From Chrysopilus asiliformis (Eukaryota > Arthropoda > Insecta > Diptera > Rhagionidae), in the NCBI GenBank assembly GCA_964034945.1, contig OZ035963.1:33635644-33699643 (forward strand): 64,000 nucleotides of DNA. The letters are read 5' to 3'. Both the position numbers and the translations under genes were made by a program. Numbering within the stretch: the first letter of the stretch is position 1; every line of letters starts with the position of its first letter. The notes under the pieces were generated by a model that worked only from the letters and a program-made list of their open reading frames with translations, was not told the origin of the DNA and did no database searches. This document shows, piece by piece, positions 22,308 to 33,300 of the stretch.

Positions 22308-22985
22308 CAGTAGAACCTCTTAATTGGGACACTCTAAAATCGGAACATCTCTAAATCGGGATACCCTCTAAGCTCTCCCAAGCATTTTCCATAGACAACA
22401 GCCTCTGTAATCGGGACACCTCTGAATTGGGACACCTCGAAATCGGGACAGTAAATTGCCCTCCTTACTTTGTACTTGGAACCTCTTCAATCGGGACATT
22501 ATAAAAATAACTAGTCTATTATCATTAGATTGGCCACCTTTTAAATTACGCCAGGCGCCCAGGCATCAAGTTCAGATATCCACCATTACAAAGTGCTTCA
22601 GAAGACCTGATTTTTTAGAGGAAATCGCCGAAATTGTAGATGATGATAGATATTCTCGACTATGCAGAGATTGATGAACAACTTGCTACTTGCGTGTCTT
22701 TGTCCGAAAATTGGCAAACAGACTTTTTTCAAAGTCTTCAAAATGGAGAAACTTTTGAATCTGACGACGCAAATCTGGATAATGCTGAGGAGGAAGAAGC
22801 AAGTGAGCCAGAAAAACAGATGTCCTCTGCAACAGCTTTAAAGCACATTATTGATATTTCTAAAGAGCCATGCAGTATACCTGAAATATTAGTACCTACA
22901 TTTAAACTCTTGTGAAATCGCTCTTAAGGCGAAGATTTCAAAAGAAACAAAGCATCAAACCAAACTTATTGACTTTTTTAAATAG
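22308..22985 (+). pseudogene. pogo/Tigger-type transposon remnant: 5' end plus transposase C terminus
   Basis: CAGTAGAACCTCTTAATTGG follows TA, then AATCGGGACA-type words repeat about six times to 22500. This is the classic layout of a pogo/Tigger terminus. The protein-like part starts near 22540. VQISTITKCFRRPDFLEEIA fits the conserved TI-NCF-K-GF block. An acidic tail follows (ESDDANLDNAEEEEASEPEK at about 22755-22820), and the end reads KHQTKLIDFFK then a stop at about 22985, the typical DFFK C terminus. Two frameshifts are needed. DNA-binding and catalytic domains are deleted, and no 3' terminal repeat was found. Confidence 0.7.
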
Positions 22986-22989
22986 TACC

Positions 22990-25500
22990 TATGTTTGTAA
23001 GGTATTGTACTATTTTGAAAATTTAGTTTTAATTAGACTTGAATTCGATTTTTGTCCAGGACATTAGAAAAACGCCACTTCCAGAACAAATTTTAATGGC
23101 GGGAAGTGAATCTTATGTTTGGTGGAGACTAAGTTTTAAGGATATGTGCATTCTCAAGATTGCTATACTTTATTAAGTATTTCAATTATAATACAGCAAG
23201 GCAAAACATCCGAAATGCTTCTAAGATTCGTTATTGCGAATTTTATAAAAACATCATTTTTATTATTTTGTGAAATACATACCGTTTAAAAAGTTTATAG
23301 ATTTCTTTATATGTGAATTTCCTGATTTAAATGTTGATTAATAGATGTAAAAGCTGCTTAGTTTCTCCTTTAATAATTTCCAAACTGCAGAATCTTTAGA
23401 TATTTCTTTGTTTTTATCACCAAATTAATAAAGATGTCGGTATGTTAAAAACAACTATCACATATGCTTGGCAAATCCTCAAAAATGAATTTGAATCCGT
23501 CAAATTGTAACGCACACTAGTCCATTTCTCCAGCGATTGTAGATTTGAATCCTTTTTTTATAAATTTTCATCACTTTCAAAGCGAAATATGATAAACTTT
23601 CAATTATTTGTAATGTGAAAATTGTTAAAACTACTAATTCTTATGTTATTTCTCCGTTTAGGGTGTGAATCCTTGTGAGTGTGACAAATTCACTGCCTTT
23701 CTTAAAAAAAAAATTGTCAACAAACACTTGGTTGATTGAACCACCTTTGTTTTAACATTTAATTTACTTCACTTTTTTTTTTGATTATCGATCTCAGATT
23801 ATTTTTTAATTACAAGATATTTTAAATGTAAACTTATTTTTTCATTATTAATTAATTTTAGATATTGCATCCATACGTTGAATACAACACACGTTTTTAA
23901 GCTTATAGAAAAACATGTCACCAGAACCAAATATTTAAAAAAAAAACAATAATAATAATAAATTGAATCAAACAAAACAATCCCAAAAAGCCAGACAGAT
24001 GTGAGTATGTATAATTACATATATATATAAATATTTCGTATAGATGGTAATATAAGCCAGGTATTTTATCTATATATCGTGTCACTTTCTGTTTTTTTGA
24101 CTTAAGAACTATAATGTATTCGACGCGGATGCCAGTTTATAACTGAATTCAAAACAACATATCTACCTCAACCAAAAAATTTTTCGTTTTCGAGCTGAAA
24201 AAAAAACAATAACAACAACACCAATAACAAAACACCACCACGATAAAAGTATAAAAACTGGTTTTTACCCTACAAAAATTCCGCATCCAAACGCATACAC
24301 GTGTAGGCATGATACACACTAGCATCATATATAGTGGACTCTGTCCGATATATTGATTTTTCATAATTTTCCAAGGGGATTCTCACCCACGCCAGCAATC
24401 CTACCTGCCCGAATTCGACGTCATTACGGGATCATTATGTTATATTTCCACCCTTCTGACCAATACTGTGAACTCCATACTGTTTCGCTCTAGCGCTCAC
24501 GTGTAATTAAATCTCATGCCGATAGGTATGCGCCTATATTTCTGATAATTCTACACATTAAACTGGTTTTCTATGCCGTCTGATGGTGTCTCTTTTTGCC
24601 AGCGTTGCCATACGCAGAGCGGCATGCGCAAATCAGGAGGTTGGTTGTCGCCATGTAGATAAATTCAGACGAAAGGTTCCACGGTAAGCCACACCCACTT
24701 GATATTTTTTATTTGAAAAACGTCTACTTGAGTTTTCTGATTGCGATCCAACCGCCTTGCCCCTATAGTATTCCAGAGCCGCTAGTATACCAACATAAAT
24801 CTATCCGTACTCGCGCAGAAACTATGGTGGATACATAGCATTTTGGTACATCGAATTATTTATAATGTTTCCCGTCTTATTTTATGTTGGGGCAAATACT
24901 GTGGGATTCGTGCTGAGGAAATTTCCCTCACTTCTTTATCATTTTTTTTTTCATATAACCAGCAACTTTGCTTGTTATATGGCTGGTTGAAATTTTTGCC
25001 TTATTTTCTTAATTTTCTTTTTTTTTTTTTGCTTCTGTTTAGTATTGTGTACCTCTTTTTCCTTCAAGCAAACAATTCTACCCTATATAGAGATCCTTCT
25101 ACATGTACAAATCTACTTCTAATTTTATAACGTTAGAAACGAAATTTGACAGAACATAAAAAAGTCAAATAAAACAAATACTGAAAACATGAAAACGAAA
25201 AGAAATAAAAAGTTCTTAATGCAAAAAAAAAGTTTTGTTAAAAAAAAAATAAGTTCCAGAGATTTTTCAACATTAAAGTGAACCTAATACATTCCTAAAG
25301 TATTTTCGTGCTTTTTGTTGTGTGCCAATTTTCAATATCGAATTTTGTACTTATATGTTGTAGCGTTTATATTGAAATAAAATTCTAAAAAATTCAGTAT
25401 GTATTATAATTCACATTACATTATGGAAATAAATTTGGCACTATTTTGTATTACTAATCGATTTTGGAGGATTTAAAACATATTCAACTACTGTCGTGAT
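22990..25500. other. Long non-coding stretch, no element recognised
   Basis: Mostly AT-rich. Bases 24370-24830 are less AT-rich than the rest (CCCACGCCAGCAATCCTACC; CAGAGCGGCATGCGCAAATC) and could be a host regulatory or exon-bearing segment, but no frame there looks conserved. A short (AAT)n run lies near 23950. I see no transposon ends. Confidence 0.35.
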
Positions 25501-25539
25501 TGTTATTTAAATTTGTCAAAGCTACCTTTGTGGACACCT

Positions 25540-25885
25540 TCCATCCAACCTCGGCGCTACAGCTTTCGAAGAGCCCTCACTCAATTGACATTTCATAACA
25601 ATTTCTTCCCTGCTTCGCACCTACAGTTTTACATGGATTGTGAACAATGGATGAATAACAACATTTGTAAGGTTTTTACTGTGCAACCCATCAACAGCAG
25701 AAGCCGTGATAGCAGTCTAGACCGATGATGTCGTTAGCACCAAGCGGTAACTATCATTACTCATTTCGTAAAGCAAGTTGAGTGGACTTGAATCACAACG
25801 TGCGACAGTCGGGAATTGAACCACCGACCTCCGGAATGCGGACCAAGTACTTTACGTAGGCGGAAAATTCCTTTGAACGAACACA
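25540..25885 (-). mobile_element. tRNA-related SINE-like repeat, copy 1
   Basis: On the minus strand, 25885 to 25800 reads TAAAGTACTTGGTCC, then GGAGGTCGGTGGTTCAATTC and CCGACTG. GGTTCAATTCC fits the internal B box (GGTTCRANNCC) of tRNA genes, and GTAAAGTACTTGG lies where an A box would be. Downstream the body shared with 19690-19885 follows. A tRNA-like head joined to an unrelated body shared with another locus is the definition of a SINE. A full tRNA cloverleaf cannot be drawn, so it is not a functional tRNA gene. The 3' end is uncertain. Confidence 0.5.
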
Positions 25886-26009
25886 TTTCTTATGACCAAA
25901 TTCGTGGTTCCAATATAAAAAGTATTTTAGATACCTGAACAGAAATATTGTGGTTTGAGAGGATTCGCGTATGGGAGCTTTCATTGTACTGAAAAAACCC
26001 AAATATATC

Positions 26010-26480
26010 GTTCTTGGAGACGTTCAAGACGAAATTTGGAATTTAAAATATTTGACTTGATCAGCGAACTCAAAAATTCCCTAGCACGGATTTTCTAGAG
26101 AAAAAATAAGAAAGAAGATATTTGCAGAATAACTGAAAAACTTAAAAAAAAATTTCTTTTTATGCCTTCAGGACCTCCCGTTTCGCATTTTGAAATTCTT
26201 ACATCACATGACCAACGACTCCGAAACTCCCTAAAGCCCGTTTTTCCGAGAAAAAAATGGAAAAATGATATTAGCATTATCCTTACAGGACCTTCCGTTT
26301 CGATTTTTGTAAGACTGATTCTTAGCAAGCAGCAGTAAGACTGTTTTTTAGCGAGCACCTATGATGTAAGACCAATCTGTGTGCAAAATTTCATGGCAAT
26401 CAGCTCAGTGGTCCGGGAGATACTATGACGAGTGAGTGAGTGCTTTTTGGCTTTTATGTGCGATCCTTGTAATCGCAACT
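26010..26480 (+). repeat. Repeat family F, partial array
   Basis: About two to three diverged units of the motif series TATCCTTACAGGACCTTCCG, TTTCG-TTTTGAAAT, CGACTCCGAAACTCCCTAA and CCGAGAAAAAAATGG. The same series is much clearer at 32187-32580. The tail CAAAATTTCATGGCAATCAG followed by GTGGTCCGGGAGAT resembles the conserved 3' regions of many insect mobile elements. Non-coding; the plus and minus frames across it are incidental. Confidence 0.5.
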
Positions 26481-26584
26481 ATAGTACAGAGACCCTTTTG
26501 CAATAACCGAGTCAGTTGCGATAACTGAGCCACACCATTTATTGTCAAAAAAGGAACTAAAGTATTTCGTTAATGATATTTTAT

Positions 26585-27325
26585 AACAGAACTAGAGGCT
26601 CCCCGACCGCTTCGCTGTCCGACCCGCGGGCTCCAAATATTTCACAGCCGAACCTTAAAGCTAGCTTTGTAGCGATAAAAATATCAATTATAGTACTACT
26701 GAGGACTCAAGAGATTAAACGGAAAGGATTAAACGGAAAAGGGTGGTTTAATTTGGAACTTGTACGAAAGAATTGCTACCAAGGATCCGAAGTACCCTTA
26801 TCAATCCAGATAACCTTTAATCGTTGGAAGAGTCAAGAGCTAAAAGCTGAGGTATCTCAGAAAAATTGAGAAACGTCAGGTCCTGCCACATTAACGTGGT
26901 TATCATTTTCCTGAAATTTTCCGGGAGAAATCTCATCTGGGAGTTTAAGGGGACGCTGAATTCAAATCTGGCATTAAGAAGTCTTTAAGGATATTTCAAA
27001 GGCAAGGCCATATTCTCGAAGACTAAAAGCCATATAAGTGTGGCGAAAGACAAACGCCATTCGGAATATTAAGTAATACTAATCAAACACCAAATGACTA
27101 AAAAAGATTAAATGAAAAAAAATTAAAAAAAGCTTTTATTTTGAAAAAATGCACTAAAAAGGAAAAAAAAATATTTTTTTGGATGATGTATATCAGAAAT
27201 AAAGCAGAAAACATAAAAAAATTATTTGTCTCGCTATTATTTCTGATAAACAGCATCCAAAAATTTTTTTTTCCTTTTTAGTGCATTTCTTCAAAAAAGA
27301 AAGTTTTTTTTTAATTTGTTTTTTT
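26585..27325 (-). repeat. Repeat family F', copy 1, ending in a long AT-rich hairpin
   Basis: Contains CTAGAGGCTCCCCGACCGCT at the left, then diverged AATTTTCCGGGAGAAATCTC, GGGGACGCTGAATTC and AAGTCTTTAAGGATA words that match 31330-31560 and 33580-33740. It is followed by an inverted repeat. Arms 27120-27203 and 27228-27315 (ATGCACTAAAAAGGAAAAAA and its complement, then ATCAGAAATAAA) are about 85 bp and close matches. The same tail occurs after the F' copies at 31.8 and 33.8 kb. Confidence 0.6.
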
Positions 27326-27630
27326 ATGATTTGTAAAATCATAGTTTGAATGAATAAATCAGTATTTTAAAAGTTTTCATTTTAAATCGCAGTTATCGGG
27401 CATTGGAGCACTCAGGCAGGGTTAAAAACAAAACAAATTTCATTTTCTTTGGCTACTTGACTAAAAACTCAGTTCTAGGGTCTTTTTTATTTAGAATTCG
27501 TGCTAAACTTACTTCAAGAGTCGTTGAAAACAAGCTGTTTTAAAATTCGTATTTATAGTCGAGCTAGGTAGACTATTTATTTCTAAATGTAAAATCAAAA
27601 TTCTTTTATGTTTATTTCTATTTTTATGTA

Positions 27631-28557
27631 TCGGATGTTCCAATTGCTTGGACCGATGTTAAATGTGATTGAAGCTTAAACGTCTAATGATTTTTGACAT
27701 ATATTTTCATTGTTGTCTTTGGCAATTTCAAGCATCGAAAGATTAACAGTCGAACAATGTGGTACAGTTATTGAAGCCTATTACGAAAATGGGCGTTCAA
27801 GCAAAAATGCATATCGCGAACTTCGTGATTTTTTTGGTCAGCATATCCGATCAACGGAGTACACAATCTTGAATATCGTGAATTAATTCGAGCAAAACGG
27901 ATCGGTGGCAGATGTGATAACACCGGAGTGTCTTCGTATAGCTCGTTCCGTCGCAAACATTGCAGCCTTACGTGATAATGTGACCGAGTCTCCGTCGACC
28001 TCGATTCGTCATCGCTCTCAGTAATCGAACATCTCATGGGGCTTGCGCGTCATGATAACGGATTTTTTGCGGTCGAAATTGAATGCCATGGATGTGGACT
28101 ACATTTGCTTTCAACAGGACGGCAACACATGCCACACAGCCAATCCAACACTGGCTTTATTGGATCAGAAGTTGCCAGGTCGCAACCTCTCTCGAAACAG
28201 CGGAGTCAATTTGCCACAAAGATCGAGCGCTTTGACGCCTTTGGACTTATTACTTTGGGGTTATGTCAAAAGTAAGGTCAATGCCAATAAGCCAACAACA
28301 ATTCAACAGTTGAAGGATGAGATAATAAGGCATATTCGTGGTTTCGAGGAGCAATTATGCAGAGATTTCATCAAAAAAAATTGACAATCGTGTGGAGGTG
28401 TGCCGCCGAAACCTTGGCGAAAATTTGATCGATATTATCTTTCACACATAATTGCCATGTGTCAAAAAACATGATTCAATAAAGAAATCAAAAATTTTTA
28501 ACAAATAATATTGTCTTATTTTCTGTTAACATTGGTCCAAGCCATTGGAACACCCTG
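27631..28557 (+). mobile_element. Rosa (D,D41D) mariner, defective copy 2
   Basis: Terminal inverted repeats GGATGTTCCAATTGCTTGGA and (right, complement) CAGGGTGTTCCAATGGCTTG. The N-terminal half of the transposase is well preserved from 27738: LTVEQCGTVIEAYYENGRSS, then KNAYRELRDFFGQHIRSTEY and, after a stop, FEQNGSVADVITPECLR. The frame then jumps by deletion to VMITDFLRSKLNAMDVD and FQQDGNTCHTANPTLALLDQ. In this copy the third-aspartate motif is degraded (SALTPLDLLLWG). The FSDEAHF block is deleted at the same place as in 8681-9649, and the TAA stop is shared. Sister of that copy; inactive. Confidence 0.85.
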
Positions 28558-28689
28558 TTTTATCGCTAAATATGTCGTAAGAAGAATTCATCTATATATA
28601 AATATAAGAATGTATGAAGTAACTTGTATATTTCTTATACAAAAAGACAACTTGCCTTTCATTTGAAATAAATTGAATTTGTTACAAAC

Positions 28690-29198
28690 AAAAGCTATAA
28701 TTGTCAATCTGGCAATTATTGAAAACCCGTATGGTGATATTCATATCAAAATTCGAACAGTTGTATCAAAATTCCACTTTGAAGTCAAACTTTTCAGTAA
28801 GTTTTTTTCAATTTTTTTCCAATCGGATTTTGATGTATGGGAGTTTTATGTAGAATCATATCCTGAATAACTTTTGTTCTTGCACTTTTTTGATAAGATT
28901 CACCGTTTTTGAGATATTCGCAAAAAAACATTTTCTAATTGTCCATTTTTGCCCATGAACGAATTTAGCCTTGCATTTTACAAAAAACGAATCTGCGTAA
29001 AATTTTAAGTCTGTAGCTCAATCCGTGCACCTCAATCCGCGCCACAGATGGACAGACGAACGGACATGCAAAATTCAATTTTTTTTATCATTCTAAACAC
29101 ACTGGTGTAATTATTTTTGGGTGTTATGACGGGATCTTGGCGTTACAAACGGTAAGGCAAATCTAATATACCCTTTGGTTTCACCATACGGGTATAAA
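28690..29198 (-). mobile_element. GTCY-repeat element, type A, copy 3 (reverse)
   Basis: From the complement of the head (CCCTTTGGTTTCACCATACG at 29172-29191) back to the tail GCTATAATTGTCAATCTGGC. It includes one monomer and the box AGTCTGTAGCTCAATCCGTG. The GTCY tract has shrunk to about 20 bp (GACAGACGAACGGACATGC), the shortest in the window. Confidence 0.8.
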
Positions 29199-29204
29199 CA
29201 GGAT

Positions 29205-29345
29205 TAAAGTTATTAAAATTTTGTTTATTGTAAATCGATATATTTTAGTGTTATCGAGATAATCCAGATTTTGTAAAATAAATATTCATATTTTTATGTA
29301 AATTAATATTTTAGTTGTCGGGTTATAGTGTAAATTGAGCAGAAA
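29205..29345 (+). repeat. Dispersed repeat D, copy 2
   Basis: GATTTTGTAAAATAAATATT, then CATATTTTTATGTAAATTAA and TCGGGTTATAGTGTAAATTG match the copy near 4.65 kb (inverted) and the interrupted copy at 45.7-46.06 kb. This copy preserves the empty TA site (ATTAATATTTTAG) into which a MITE went at 45.8 kb. Confidence 0.6.
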
Positions 29346-29355
29346 CACAGATGTA

Positions 29356-29772
29356 TCGGGTCTTTCAAGAAGGACATAACAATTTTGTATTTAAATAAAA
29401 TACAGAATAATTGAGATATCGGGCTGAAATTTATTCCAGCTGTAGTGGACATGTTACATTTAAGTATGAAATTCGATGTCGTTCATATGGCCACCGCGAG
29501 CACGTTTGCAAATTGATTCTTTGCAGCCAATTTTCCACCACTCTTCCACACATATCGGCCAGAACGTTGGCAATTTCGCGTTCGATATTGTTCCTGAGCT
29601 CCTCTAACGTTGTTGGCTTGTTGGCATAAACCAACGACTTAACATAACCCCATAAAAAGAAATCCAACGGCGTTAAATCGCATGAGCGAAGTGCCCATTC
29701 GACCGGACTATTTCTCGAAATTACACGATTGCGATCACCGACCCAGAATTTCGGTAGTAAGTTTTAATAATC
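29356..29772 (-). mobile_element. Rosa-type mariner, 3'-terminal fragment
   Basis: The end TCGGGTCTTTCAAGAAGGAC follows TA (29354-29355) and matches the element at 53264-53826. On the minus strand it encodes the transposase C terminus: CDLTPLDFFLWG-like, then WGYVKSLVYANKPTTLEELR, NNIEREIANVLADMCGRVVE and NWLQRINLQT. It is truncated at about 29772, where repeat F begins. The catalytic domain is otherwise lost. Confidence 0.8.
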
Positions 29773-30000
29773 CTTTTGCCCGGGAAAAATCGGCATTAGG
29801 GGGTTTCCGAGGTCGCTGATCATGGTTCTGGTGTTGGAATTTCAAATTCGAAACCGAAGGTTCTGTAAGGATAACATTTTTTTCCAAAAGTTTTTAAGCC
29901 ATTTATGGTTTTTTGGCATTCTAAAATTTATACAAAAAACTTTAAGCTGGCAACGAAGGATCTGCTAGTAAATTGTAAAATCTTTAGCAATACAAAAAAG
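29773..30000 (-). repeat. Repeat family F, reverse fragment
   Basis: GCCCGGGAAAAATCGGCATT, GGTCGCTGATCATGG, CGAAGGTTCTGTAAGGATAA, TTTAAGCTGGCAACGAAGGA and TCTGCTAG are the complement of 32095-32275. The last words are the complement of the F start (TAGCAGACCCTTCGTTGCCA). Confidence 0.65.
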
Positions 30001-30059
30001 TAGTTTTTTGTCAGGTCACACAACAAAGAAGTTTTTTGTCAGTCAATTACAACGTTTAT

Positions 30060-30443
30060 AGGACATTACAACGTTTTATAGGAATCATTACTTTTATTTC
30101 AGGATTGAGTACTTTACAGAAAGGGATGTTAGTTAGTTATTAATTTATTACTTTCTGTTTAAATCGGTCTCATTACAATTCAGATAACATTTCAATAAAT
30201 AATACTGACAATAACGTTGCCGAATTTTTTGTCTTAACTTAATATAAAACGTTGGACTCTGTGCCATAATTTGAGAATGAGTGCAAAAATAAAGGATACG
30301 ACAATTTTTTTGTTGAAATGTGTCCTGAAAAATTTGGGAACTGAAACCATTTTATTATGGGAATGACTCACATATTTCGCCACTATATATGAGACTGGAG
30401 CCTCAGATTTTGTGGGAACGGTCCCCATATGTTTTTTTCCGCG
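30060..30443 (-). mobile_element. Element J, copy 3 (truncated, reverse)
   Basis: Read on the minus strand it begins CGCGGAAAAAAACATATGGG, then GACCGTTCCCACAAAATCTG, and continues through TGGGAATGACTC-type and CTGAAATAAAAGTAATGATT words. It matches the first 400 bp of J at 36663-36980 and 51880-52185. It keeps the uninterrupted sequence ACATATGGGGACC, the empty site for the D,D37E transposon at 35.4 kb. Confidence 0.65.
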
Positions 30444-30469
30444 CATGTAAAAAAATTAGCTCCAAGTCA

Positions 30470-31200
30470 GTTTCGAAATATGTCCTTCAATTATAACTTT
30501 TGTTTGTTCAAAAACAATCATACATTTAGAAAAAAATTGAACTAAATGTCCTTCAAGGTTGTTATCGGCAACGCATCAAAAACAAAATGTATTTTCAACA
30601 AAACGTTGAAGATATTATTTCTTTTCATTAAAAGAAGAATAGCCAAAAGGGACGTCAAATAATATGTGTGTTTCACGAATTTTAATATCTCAAATGGTGA
30701 CAGATCAGTAAGCATTTCTTCACATCAAAACATCAACATGCTGAAGTTAAAATTAAAGAAAAAGATTTGATTTGTCCTTTATTTCCTCCAAATAACTATG
30801 GTCACCGTAAAAAAATAAATATGATCACTATGGTGTTACTTACATGATTTTGAAAGCATCACAAAGTCTTTAGACTTGTTTTTCAATTTGAAGTGGAAAA
30901 GCATGTTTAAATTGAATTCAAAATATTACATCTTTCGTCGGGCCATGATACAAATGAATAAAAAATGGTTTCGATAGAAGCAAAAATTATTCAAAATTAC
31001 TGAACAATAAACTCTTATTTGGAGTGTTTTTATTTGTGCCACAAAATTGCAAAAATTTGAAAATTCCGTAATAAATTTCGAATTTTATCAGCTTTTTATG
31101 CGATTAGTCGAAAAAGAAGATCGGTTGTCGCAATTTCTGAAACTGTTTTAAGAAAATTTAAATACTAAAATCGTGTTTTTTGTTAAAAGCCTTTTTGTTT
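30470..31200. other. No element recognised
   Basis: AT-rich; three-frame translation shows broken runs with no motif I can name. It could contain a very old transposase relic. No inverted repeats were seen. Confidence 0.35.
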
Positions 31201-31204
31201 TTTT

Positions 31205-31940
31205 TTTGTTTGTCAGGGTCAAATTTTGTAATCTAATTCTGACCCAATTCCATTCATCCGATTGACTCAAAATTTTGCAAACATACGTAACTCTGACGAC
31301 AATCCAATATTTTTACTATTTCGTTCATGCAAGGATAGCAAAAGTTCTTGTAGGGATAACGTGAATATTCGTTTCCTCAAATATTTAGGAAAAACATCTC
31401 CCGATTTTGATATTAATAAGTCCGTAAGGATAGCGGAAGATCTTGCAAGATAACATGATTATCCTGTCCCTTAAATTTTCCGCAAAAAAACCTCACCTGA
31501 GGACGCTAAATCCGACTCGGGCGTAAAGAAGTCTGTAAGGATATCTTTAAGTCCATTTGGTATAATTTTCCAGAAGAGCAATGAAAACCTTGTTAAATCG
31601 TTTTAATTCTCTTTCAATAACACTGAGTTTTCTTTAGATGAAAAAAATTGGGCTCAGTTTTCTTTAAATGAGACTCTGTTTTCTTTAAATGAGAAATAAA
31701 ATGATTTAACAAGGTTTTTTATTGCTCTTCTGTCAAATTTGGACTTAGCACAATTTCACTTTTAGCCGACGATATATAAGACAAAAAAAAATAAAACATT
31801 GAACAAAAAAAAATTTGAAAAAATGTGCTAAAAGAAAAAACTATTTTTCAGACGTTGTGTATCAGAAATAAAAGCGAGATCAAACCATAAACAATAAAAT
31901 AAATATTTATTTCGCTTTTATTTGACCCAAGAAATTATTT
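31205..31940 (-). repeat. Repeat family F', copy 2, with MITE and hairpin tail
   Basis: Begins GTTTGTCAGGGTCAAATTTT, then TCTGACCCAATTCCATTCAT and CCGATTGACTCAAAATTTTG, matching 33425-33500. GTCCGTAAGGATAGCGGAAG and AATTTTCCGCAAAAAAACCT follow. The tail at 31800-31920 is a weaker version of the hairpin (ATCAGAAATAAAAGCGAGAT against TTCGCTTTTATTTGA). A 165-bp inverted-repeat element sits inside at 31570-31735. Confidence 0.55.
31570..31735. mobile_element. 165-bp inverted-repeat MITE
   Basis: CAGAAGAGCAATGAAAACCT continues to TGTTAAATCGTTTT at the left. The right end is its complement (GATTTAACAAGGTTTTTTAT then TGCTCTTCTG), 34-bp arms with few differences. The interior holds four GTTTTCTTTA(G/A)ATGA-type repeats. 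No clear target duplication. Confidence 0.65.
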
Positions 31941-32094
31941 CTTTGATTTTAGCCACGAATTTAAAAAAGACCTAAAAAAATTTCTTTGTATTTTGAATAA
32001 TAATGTTTTAATCAAGTCAAAAAACCCAAAACAAAATGTTTCTCCCTTCTAGAAAAAATCAGGTCTGAAGGGGTTAACAACCACTTATAAAGGT

Positions 32095-33300
32095 TACTAG
32101 CAGACCCTTCGTTGCCAGCTTAAAGTTTTTTTGTATAAACAGAATGCCAAAAACCATAAATAACTTAAAAACTTTTGGGAAAAAACGTTATCCTTACAGG
32201 ACCTTCCGTTTAGAATTTCAAAATCTAACACCGGATTCGCGATCAGTGACCCCGGAAAACCCCTTATGCAGATTTTTCGTGGGAAAGATGGGAAAAAGGA
32301 TATTTGCGTTATTCTTACAGGACCTTCTGTTTCGAATTTTGAATTTCCAACACCAGATTCGTAATCAGCGACCCCAAAAACCCCATAATGCCAATTTTTC
32401 CAGGGAAAAATGGAAAAAAGGACCTTCCGTTTCGAATTTTGAAAATCTAATACCGGATTCGTGATCAGCGACCCCAAAAACCCCCTAATGCCAATATTCC
32501 CCGGGAAAAACGGGAAAAAGGATATTAGCGCTATCCTTACAGGACCTTCCGTTTCGAATTTTGAAATTCCAACACCGGAGCGTCTATTTCATACGCAGGG
32601 AAAATTGCCGGGCATTTCATATTCCAGCATGGCACAGAATAATTTGATTTTATAGCCCAATATAACTATTATCAAGGCCCTGTTATACCAATCACTGAAA
32701 AATTAAAAAAAAAGTCTAAAGCTTACTTACTATGACGATCTTCAATATTTAAAAGGAAAATATCATTTAAAAAATAACTAGCAACATATGAAATGCAGGG
32801 CAAATAAATAAAAGCTATGTCGTAATTCAAAAACTATTAATTTTAAAAACAGCAGGGCAACGAGTTTCTTATTTTCTCATCAAAACCCACTGTTTTTGAT
32901 CGACCTGCAAGCAGCATGGCAAAACTAGCCCTGCGTATGAAATAGACGTAACACCGGATTCGTGATCGGTGACCTGTCGTCGTCAATTTAAACATTTAGT
33001 GAAATGTCTGACTTGTTTTTCTGTCTAAAGATAATAAATTTGGATTTGCTTTGATTGATGGTTAATCTATTTGACAGTGCTCACATTCCAAATTTCTTTA
33101 AATCGCAATTAATCTGACCTTTCAGGACCTTCTGTTTCGCATTTTGATATTCCAACACCGGATTCGTGATCGGTGACTTCGGAAACCCCCTAATGCCGAT
33201 TTTCCCGGGAAAAACGGGAAAAAGGATATTTTCGTTATCCTTACAGGACCTTCTGTTTCGAATTTTGAAAATCTAACCTAGCTAAAAACCTGCTCCTGGC
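32095..33300 (+). repeat. Repeat family F with about 115-bp tandem units
   Basis: It starts TAGCAGACCCTTCGTTGCCA, then GCTTAAAGTTTTTTTGTATA. From 32187 at least three full units and part of a fourth follow in tandem, each with TCCTTACAGGACCTTCCGTT, AACACCGGATTCGTGATCAG, CGACCCCAAAAACCCCCTAA and GGGAAAAACGGGAAAAAGGA. The array is interrupted at 32580 by a 370-bp element and continues with a unit at 33110-33290, after unrelated sequence at 32980-33110. Open frames across the units are by-products of the repeat. Function and class are unknown. Confidence 0.65.
32580..32949. mobile_element. 370-bp TIR element with perfect 9-bp target duplication
   Basis: AACACCGGA occurs immediately left (32571-32579) and right (32950-32958). 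Between them are inverted repeats of 19-20 bp, CGTCTATTTCATACGCAGGG and its complement. The duplication lies inside the F unit word AACACCGGATTCGTG, which continues after the element, so the insertion is certain. A 9-bp duplication is usual for Mutator-like elements. No coding sequence; two ATTCCAGCATGGC/GCAGCATGGC words lie subterminally. Confidence 0.8.

Noticed and set aside
32097..32655. Overlapping open frames of 64-126 codons on both strands in the F array
   Set aside because: They follow the 115-bp unit and repeat with it. The same units elsewhere are interrupted by stops.
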